A DNA stretch of 64,000 bases from JAGPUQ01 sp036961295 (GTDB lineage Bacteria; Pseudomonadota; Gammaproteobacteria; Pseudomonadales; Porticoccaceae): contig JBALVX010000001.1 of assembly GCA_036961295.1 (NCBI GenBank), positions 1,240,001 to 1,304,000 on the forward strand, given 5' to 3'. The notes beneath the pieces are model-generated. The model was given only the letters and a program-made list of their open reading frames with translations. It did no database searches and was not told the DNA's origin. Of the stretch, positions 58,675 to 64,000 are shown in pieces. Position 1 is the stretch's first letter. Each line of letters begins with the position of its first letter. The position numbers and the translations under genes were made by a program.

Positions 58675-59838
58675 CTAGTAAGATCGCGGTAAACCCAGCA
58701 CTCGCTCACCGATATAATTCAACACCATTTCATTATTGAACGGTATTGTCTTCATTAAACGCGCGACGGGGTATAAGTCAAAAATGCCATATTCCTTGGT
58801 ATACCCATTGCCACCAAAACACTGGAGCGCAGCATCGACGGCGTTCACACAGGCTTCGGATGCCGCAAATTTGGCCATATTGGCCTCATCGCCACAGGGC
58901 TCGCCCTGGTCAAACAAGCTCGCCGCTTTATGGGTTAATAACGACGCCGCTTCAATTTCAGTTTTAGCCCGGGCCAAAGGATGTTGCAGTGCCTGATAAG
59001 CTCCTATGGGCCCTTTAAACACCGAGCGTTCGCTGGCGTACTCGACGGCTCTTGCCAATGCGTAGCGACCCAGGCCCACACAGATAGAACCCACCAGAAT
59101 ACGCTCGGGGTTTAAGGAGTCGAATAAGACCTCAAAACCCTTATCAACTTCACCCAATACCTGCTCGGGTCCCAGGTCCACATCGTCAAAAAAGATCTGA
59201 TATTGCTTTTCGGGAATTGGCACACTCATGTCGATAGGCTGCATTTCTATACCCTTGGCTTTGGTATCGACGATAAACAAGGTGAAGCCTTCGGTTTTGC
59301 GTTTTACCTCCGTGTGCGGAGTCGTGCGCGTTACCAGCAGCATATAGTCCGACTCTTTAGCATCGGTTATATAGGTTTTGCTACCATTGAGTTTAAAGCG
59401 ACCATTCGTCTGGGGTGCGGCAATGGTATTAATGCGGATGGTATTGGTGCCCGCATCGGCTTCGGTAATACCAAAGCAAAAGCGCGTTTCACCCCGGCAG
59501 GAAGGCGGTAAATACTGCTGTTTTTGCGCTTCTGTACCGTGCTTGCTAATGGCGCCCAGACACATAGTGGCACCGATCACCAGGCTCAGCAGTGGTGTGC
59601 CCTGCTCCGACAAACCCTCGTTAAACAGGCCCATTTCAAACATCCCCAAACCTGATCCGCCATAGGCCTCGGGCACCATCAGGCCGACAAAACCATCGTC
59701 AGCGACCTTCTTGTACATTTCTTCGGGAAATCGAGACGCATCGGCACACTCCATCCAGTATTGGCGGTCAAAATCTTTAGCGATATTTTGACCATACTGG
59801 TAAATCATTTTCTGTTCGTCTGATAACGCAAAATCCAT
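58675..59838 (-). CDS. acyl-CoA dehydrogenase, paralog 3
   Basis: First of the three paralogs in transcription order. FGITEADAGTN replaces FAITEPDAGTN and KTIPFNNEM replaces KTAPLNSEM, so it is the most diverged copy. Helix-G Glu conserved in LNPERILVG. AGGA lies 7 nt before the ATG at 59838. The upstream region contains the inverted repeat TGACCT-AG-AGGTCA, a likely regulator site for the operon. Confidence 0.9.
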   Translation of the reverse strand: MDFALSDEQKMIYQYGQNIAKDFDRQYWMECADASRFPEEMYKKVADDGFVGLMVPEAYGGSGLGMFEMGLFNEGLSEQGTPLLSLVIGATMCLGAISKHGTEAQKQQYLPPSCRGETRFCFGITEADAGTNTIRINTIAAPQTNGRFKLNGSKTYITDAKESDYMLLVTRTTPHTEVKRKTEGFTLFIVDTKAKGIEMQPIDMSVPIPEKQYQIFFDDVDLGPEQVLGEVDKGFEVLFDSLNPERILVGSICVGLGRYALARAVEYASERSVFKGPIGAYQALQHPLARAKTEIEAASLLTHKAASLFDQGEPCGDEANMAKFAASEACVNAVDAALQCFGGNGYTKEYGIFDLYPVARLMKTIPFNNEMVLNYIGERVLGLPRSY

Positions 59839-59923
59839 AGTAAAATCCTGACAGTAATCTATTAAAATAAAGGCTCAGCACTGCACACTAGTAGGCTGAC
59901 ACAACGTTTACAATAGCAATTTT

Positions 59924-59937
59924 TGACCTAGAGGTCA
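59924..59937. promoter_or_regulatory. inverted repeat operator candidate
   Basis: TGACCTAGAGGTCA: perfect 6-bp arms separated by 2 bp, in the divergent region between the acyl-CoA dehydrogenase operon and the GcvR-like gene. Size and symmetry fit a dimeric repressor or a MerR-type activator. No regulator of these families is encoded in the window. Confidence 0.5.
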
Positions 59938-60019
59938 CCCAACATGACCGCTGGGTAAGCTATGTTAACAGGGCGTATGTTCGGCTAAAACACTTCGTTT
60001 CGCCCCGTAATCACAGCGC

Positions 60020-60042
60020 ATACTGCGTCGGCTATACTGCGT
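60020..60042 (+). repeat. 9-nt x2 repeat upstream of GcvR-like gene
   Basis: ATACTGCGT occurs at 60020-60028 and 60034-60042, a 14-nt period. The second copy forms part of TATACT (60033-60038), a possible -10 hexamer about 25 bp before the ATG. Confidence 0.6.
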
Positions 60043-60063
60043 TAACAATAAGGCCAATATTCC

Positions 60064-60594
60064 ATGAAAAATCATCTGGTTATCACCGTTATCGCCGACG
60101 ACCGCCCCGGTATTGTTGAACGCCTTGCCGAGATCATCACCAGTCACCAGGGTAATTGGCTGGAGAGCGGCCTGTCACGGCTGGCAGGAAAGTTTGCAGG
60201 GATTGTGAGCATCACCCTGGCCGACGACCAGCTAGCGGCATTGCAAGCCGCGTTCAAACAACTCGCCAAGGAAGGTATTCGTATAACGACGGAAGTCGCT
60301 GCGGAAACCACCAGCGATACTCTGCCGATCACCGGCACCCCTCTACTACTCACGCTAACCGGCAATGATCGACCCGGTATTGTGCAAGAGATTAGTGCCC
60401 GACTAGCAAGATTAAAGGTGAATGTCGAAGAACTACAAACCTATTGTGAAAGCGCACCCATGACCGGGGAACTGTTATTTAATCTTCGCGCTTCCCTGAC
60501 CTTGCCTGCAACCCTTGCCAGAGACCAAGTTCAGGACAGTCTTGAAGATTTGTCTAGTGATTTAGTCGTTGAAATAGAAGATCAGGAGTATTGA
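60064..60594 (+). CDS. GcvR-like double ACT-domain regulator
   Basis: Two ACT domains in 176 residues: HLVITVIADDRPGIVERLAEI (N-terminal) and LLLTLTGNDRPGIVQEISARL (about residue 98). This is the architecture of GcvR, which in E. coli binds GcvA to repress glycine cleavage genes. No DNA-binding domain is present. No gcv genes lie in the window, so the target is unknown; in Pseudomonas similar proteins neighbour bcp. ATG 60064. Confidence 0.85.
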   Translation: MKNHLVITVIADDRPGIVERLAEIITSHQGNWLESGLSRLAGKFAGIVSITLADDQLAALQAAFKQLAKEGIRITTEVAAETTSDTLPITGTPLLLTLTGNDRPGIVQEISARLARLKVNVEELQTYCESAPMTGELLFNLRASLTLPATLARDQVQDSLEDLSSDLVVEIEDQEY

Positions 60595-60655
60595 AAACCA
60601 CGTAGCGTACGGCTATCAAAATATTGTGCTCTATTCTATTTCGCACTTACCGGGT

Positions 60656-61657
60656 TTAAAAAATACGATCCGTAGCGATAAGCCCTTCTCTGCCAAATAA
60701 AACATTTTTTATCGGACCAGTACCAACTACGCCTTCATCATTACCCATTATGGTTTCAGGCTTCAAACTCAAGTTAATTTTCCGATACACTTCCATCATC
60801 CGTGCCTGAGTGGGGTCGGTAACAATGGCCATGCCTGGCTTAACGCCTTCCTCAGAAGCTTCAAATGCCCGCATGGTATTACAAATTTGACCATCGAGCC
60901 GCACACCAATACCTTTAAAACCCACGGATGCGCCGACAAAACCAAACATTTCCAGGGTCAGTTCGCAGGCGGTAATTAAAAATAGCGGATCGTAGTCAGG
61001 CCGCGTTTGTCGCAGCTTGACCATCTCATCGCCCAGGTAATGAACGGTGGTAATAAACAGCGGGATTATTCTTTCCTTTGCCTCGTCTTTAGGCAAAAAA
61101 TGTACCGACTTGCCGATAAAACACTGGCCACAGACTTCGTTAGCAGGATCGTGGTAACAGGCATCGGTAAATCGTCCGGCGGGACATTCAAAGGGTTTAT
61201 GGCAGTACGAGAAGCCGACCACTAACAAGGTCAGTGGGTTTTCCAGTTTTTTGCATAACTCTTCGGTATTTTTCAGACCATAGAAAAAGAAATCGTCATC
61301 GCGAATGTAGGTGGGCTTACCTCGTAGACTGCGAAGTAGATTCCGCGCTAACCCGGCCCCGTGTTTTAAGGGGTGCCGCCAAAAGTATTTGCGCAACAAT
61401 CCACTACTGTCGTGGGAATGCAAATAATGTAGGGTTTTCCAACTGAGGTATTTTCGAGTTTTCTTGCGAATCCCCGGAAGATTGGGATTTTCTCTGAAGG
61501 TTCTTAAGCTTGTTGTATTCGCCAATTCAGCGGCTCGCTTATCCCAGCTGCGTTCAGTCTGCTCCCAGCTTTTATCAGTCGCCGTTCGATCTTGAACTTC
61601 CCGACCTTCAGTTTCCCGACGATCTACCGGCCACCATTGTTTTACTGATTCCGACAT
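60656..61657 (-). CDS. unrecognised Cys-rich protein
   Basis: 333 residues, no family recognised. The first 70 residues are polar and basic (DRRETEGREVQDRT, IRKKTRKYL). The centre contains a Cys cluster: Cys152-x5-Cys158-x8-Cys167-x8-Cys176-x2-Cys179, with His153 and His169 nearby, then Cys231 and Cys259. This pattern suggests a bound metal or Fe-S cluster. No signal peptide or clear membrane span. ATG 61657 is chosen over GTG 61660. It lies between the GcvR-like gene (convergent) and the VIT transporter, and may share a transcript with the latter. Confidence 0.6.
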   Translation of the reverse strand: MSESVKQWWPVDRRETEGREVQDRTATDKSWEQTERSWDKRAAELANTTSLRTFRENPNLPGIRKKTRKYLSWKTLHYLHSHDSSGLLRKYFWRHPLKHGAGLARNLLRSLRGKPTYIRDDDFFFYGLKNTEELCKKLENPLTLLVVGFSYCHKPFECPAGRFTDACYHDPANEVCGQCFIGKSVHFLPKDEAKERIIPLFITTVHYLGDEMVKLRQTRPDYDPLFLITACELTLEMFGFVGASVGFKGIGVRLDGQICNTMRAFEASEEGVKPGMAIVTDPTQARMMEVYRKINLSLKPETIMGNDEGVVGTGPIKNVLFGREGLIATDRIF

Positions 61658-61723
61658 CACCTGTTACCTGATCGTCGAATGATTACCTACCTTGCTTGAG
61701 AACTAACAGGCTCGCGATACTCT

Positions 61724-61775
61724 TTGAGCTAGCACCTTAAATCAGCGTCTTAAGCCAGAGCCTTAAGCCAAACCC
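61724..61775 (-). repeat. 13-nt x4 repeat carrying the VIT-gene stop
   Basis: Minus-strand units GGGTTTGGCTTAA, GGCTCTGGCTTAA, GACGCTGATTTAA and GGTGCTAGCTCAA. The first ends with the TAA stop of the transporter gene (61765-61763), and the next two keep a TAA at the same place. Confidence 0.88.
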
Positions 61776-62530
61776 TTCAGCAATACCCCAATCCCATAGG
61801 CCATAGCGGCGGCGGCACCACCAATACCTACGGTTTCCACAGCCCCGACCAACCAGGCCTGATTGATAAAGCGCGCCTTTAACGCTCCCACCCATAAGAA
61901 TGCAATACCGGTCATCACACAACTCCATAAAAATGGGCCATTGATTGATCCTGGCACAATCCAGTTCAACAGGTAGGGCAGCAAAGGAATCAAACCAATC
62001 GCGATAAAAGCGACAAAAGTGGCAAGTCCCGCCGCGCGAGCATCGTGGTCGTGAAGGGACATACCGTGCTCTTCCTGAATCATCACATCCACCCAACGCT
62101 CTTTGTCGGATGTAATCACTCCCACCACTTGCTCCAGCAACTCGCCCTCAAAACCCTTGCTGGCATAAATTTGTCGTATTTCTTCCCGTTCGCCCTCCGG
62201 CCATTTGTCAATTTCATCCATCTCCCGTTTGCGGGTCTGCTGGCGAAATTGGTTTTCCGATCGAGTACCGAGGAAGTTACTCACGGCCATACTAAAACCG
62301 TCGGCGATTAAATTAGCAAAACCAAGAATAATAATAATCCCCGGAGACAAACCCGCACCGGCCACACCGGCGACCACGGCAAAGGTGGTTACGGCACCAT
62401 CGATAGCGCCGTAGACAAAATCTTTTAGATACAGGGAGCCGGGGCCCTCCTCCAGACGATCGGCAATTTGCGTTGCCGAATGCTTGGCTGCGTATTCTTC
62501 ACGGCTTTCGGTACGAACACTGTTTGACAT
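61763..62530 (-). CDS. VIT/CCC1-family Fe/Mn transporter
   Basis: Membrane protein of the vacuolar iron transporter family. The first-span signature DFVYGAIDGAVTTFAVVAGV and the second GFANLIADGFSMAVSNFLGTRSE are clear. A charged cytoplasmic domain (KREMDEIDKWPEGEREEIRQ) with metal-binding Glu follows, then three more spans. 255 residues. It likely moves ferrous iron or manganese by proton antiport; direction and ion are inferred from the family. Confidence 0.9.
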   Translation of the reverse strand: MSNSVRTESREEYAAKHSATQIADRLEEGPGSLYLKDFVYGAIDGAVTTFAVVAGVAGAGLSPGIIIILGFANLIADGFSMAVSNFLGTRSENQFRQQTRKREMDEIDKWPEGEREEIRQIYASKGFEGELLEQVVGVITSDKERWVDVMIQEEHGMSLHDHDARAAGLATFVAFIAIGLIPLLPYLLNWIVPGSINGPFLWSCVMTGIAFLWVGALKARFINQAWLVGAVETVGIGGAAAAMAYGIGVLLKGLA

Positions 62531-62601
62531 GTAATAGCTGCCTCTTATTAAATATTTTTGCGCTAGTTAATGCGCGACCTTAGGGTGTGATTTGATATTC
62601 T

Positions 62602-63828
62602 CTATGGCAATAGACGATCAATCGTTAAGGAGAAGGTCCGGGTTTCTCCCGGCGCGTCAGTCTTACTTTCTAATTCTATCGGACCGTGTCGCCCCTCGTA
62701 ATCCCCGGACGCGGGTAGCGGAGTGCCCGCATGGGAAACCCGGGCGACAACTTCAAACTTGGCCACTGTTGAAAAATCCCGACCCGGCATTAACGCTTGA
62801 TCGTTACTGAACTCGATCTCCAAAGGCAAATCGGCAACCGTGACCCGACGGGCCATCATCGGCATCGGCATACCCTGCCACTCCTGCACATAAATAAACA
62901 CCAGGGTTTCCGGGGCAGACTCGAGTATTGTGGCGAAGTCATCGCCCAGCGCAACCCTTGCGCGAATGCCCGCGCCACTACTATTACCATTACTCTCCCC
63001 CAACCGGGCTTGAGCGGCAGCGATACCCGACCGCATAGCACCTGCGGCTTCGGAGCGCGGTGGCAAACTCTGTAGGGCCTGCTGCCAATCTGCTAGTGCC
63101 GCACGGTAATCGCCAGCGGCGAAAAAACCAATACCGCGCAGCCCCAGTGCTGAGGAATCCTTACTGTCCCGAGCCAAAACCTGCTGCACCTGGGCAGACA
63201 CTGCCTCGGTAACCACACTACCCGCAGCGATAAACAGTACTTGCGCATACTCTGAGCGAATGGTGTTGTCTTCAGGACTCAACATCAAAGCCCGCTGATA
63301 GGACTGAAGTGCGTCGGCTAATTTTCCGTCCTGATGATCAAAACGTGCCAATAAAGCCCAATAAAAAAAATTGTCCGGCCGCTGCTTAAGTCGTGCACGA
63401 ATTTGCTCGGTAAGCGCAGGCTGAGGGCCATCGCTTACCTGTTCCAAACCTCGACGAATCTCCACGTCCGCAGCGGCACCCAGGTAGTAATACAAAACCG
63501 ACGCCAGCGCGATCACCAACACCCCACAACTTGTTAACAACCAGCGACCACTTATGGAAGCATTGTTCGACGCCACCACAGCCACATCATCGAGCAGACT
63601 GCGCTGCGCCTCGACCAACAGACCTTGATACTGGAGATTGTCTATGTCGTCACTGGCTAACTGCGCATCCAGCTCGGTCTGTCTATTTCGAAAACTGGAA
63701 ATATTGGATTGCCTGACGACTTCAGCGGAATCTAGATCATCCGGATGATCTAGATTTTTATTAAAAAACACTGCGCCGAGAAAACCCAAAGCGGCAAGTA
63801 ACATCGCAGCAAAACCCAGCCACACCAT
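62602..63828 (-). CDS. ccmI: cytochrome c maturation protein CcmI
   Basis: Membrane-anchored apocytochrome chaperone of the CcmFHI haem-ligation complex. Two spans (residues about 2-22 and about 95-117) flank a coiled-coil loop (NRQTELDAQLAS). TPR repeats follow (FYWALLARFDHQDGKLADAL and beyond), then a C-terminal beta-rich periplasmic domain ending IDRLLP. 408 residues. ATG 63828 shares one base with the ccmH stop (TGATG), the standard ccmH-ccmI junction. Confidence 0.92.
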   Translation of the reverse strand: MVWLGFAAMLLAALGFLGAVFFNKNLDHPDDLDSAEVVRQSNISSFRNRQTELDAQLASDDIDNLQYQGLLVEAQRSLLDDVAVVASNNASISGRWLLTSCGVLVIALASVLYYYLGAAADVEIRRGLEQVSDGPQPALTEQIRARLKQRPDNFFYWALLARFDHQDGKLADALQSYQRALMLSPEDNTIRSEYAQVLFIAAGSVVTEAVSAQVQQVLARDSKDSSALGLRGIGFFAAGDYRAALADWQQALQSLPPRSEAAGAMRSGIAAAQARLGESNGNSSGAGIRARVALGDDFATILESAPETLVFIYVQEWQGMPMPMMARRVTVADLPLEIEFSNDQALMPGRDFSTVAKFEVVARVSHAGTPLPASGDYEGRHGPIELESKTDAPGETRTFSLTIDRLLP

Positions 63829-64000
63829 CAGGACGCGCTCCGTTCATTATTTATTCGGTCATTCTTTATCGGTGAATGGCTTATCGGAGAATGATCTAAC
63901 ACCTGATCAAGTGCGGCTTGCTCCGCTGCATTAAGTGCATTTTTTTTATCGATATCACCCTCACCCACCGCATCGTCGCGACGACGGCGCACTACGGTAA
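63828..64000 (-). CDS. ccmH: CcmH C-terminus, cut by window end
   Basis: Minus-strand frame ends VVRRRRDDAVGEGDIDKKN, then NAAEQAALDQVLDH and a tail HSPISHSPIKN before TGA. The basic stop-transfer followed by an Asp/Glu-rich tail with AEQAALDQVL matches the end of CcmH, and the overlap with ccmI supports it. The N-terminal CxxC thioredoxin-like part lies outside the window. The tail includes a 15-nt duplication (CATTCTCCGATAAGC, CATTCACCGATAAAG). Confidence 0.75.
   Translation of the reverse strand, partial: TVVRRRRDDAVGEGDIDKKNALNAAEQAALDQVLDHSPISHSPIKNDRINNERSAS

Overview
The window reads as chromosomal DNA of a Gram-negative gammaproteobacterium. Support comes from the lipid A and KDO genes (lpxK, kdsB, msbA), a complete isc operon with iscX, ubiE-ubiJ-ubiB followed by hisI-hisE-tatABC, and an iscX-ndk-rlmN-pilW-rodZ-ispG-hisS-yfgM-bamB-der order that is best known from Pseudomonas and its relatives. 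I infer a free-living, probably marine member of the Pseudomonadales/Cellvibrionales side of the class, but the species cannot be named from the sequence. No rRNA, tRNA, CRISPR array, insertion sequence or prophage was seen.

Layout. 1-9.8 kb: a cut alkB-like gene, then the minus-strand block comEC / exbB-exbD-msbA-lpxK-kdsB-phosphatase-murB, which is tightly packed with 4-bp overlaps. 9.9-12.9 kb: a flavodoxin-like protein, a patatin-like lipase preceded by a 16-codon coupled ORF, an SDR oxidoreductase and a small membrane protein. 12.9-23.4 kb: guaA, guaB, xseA, a periplasmic M3 peptidase, an MscS-type channel and der. 23.6-31.5 kb: bamB, yfgM-like, hisS, ispG, a shortened rodZ, pilW, rlmN and ndk. 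31.7-33.7 kb: a PAS-GGDEF-EAL protein sitting between ndk and iscX. 33.8-40.7 kb: iscR-iscS-iscU-iscA-hscB-hscA-fdx-iscX, with two abutting IscR-type operators, and trmJ. 40.9-45.3 kb: cinA and then an accessory cassette inserted between trmJ and suhB, which are direct neighbours in E. coli and Pseudomonas. 45.5-54.1 kb: suhB, an OlsF-like double acyltransferase, ubiE-ubiJ-ubiB, hisI-hisE and tatABC. 54.3-60 kb: a GAF-GGDEF-EAL protein and three tandem acyl-CoA dehydrogenase paralogs. 60-64 kb: a GcvR-like ACT protein, an unrecognised Cys-rich protein, a VIT-family transporter, ccmI and the end of ccmH.

Two things stand out. First, the accessory cassette (42.2-45.3 kb) consists of a 71-residue peptide with an RRxFLK leader and a 15-residue Cys- and Pro-containing tail, a PqqD domain fused to an HPr-kinase-like domain, and a PF14907-type nucleotidyltransferase. 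It looks like a minimal peptide-modifying (RiPP-like) system without a visible cyclase, protease or exporter. Second, gene junctions across the window are built from short, degenerate, locus-specific tandem repeats (about 11-24 nt units, 2-8 copies). In at least five places the repeated unit contains the stop codon of the gene it follows, and elsewhere the repeats lie in frame and lengthen or interrupt essential proteins (HisI, UbiJ, TatB). I know of no named bacterial repeat class that describes this.
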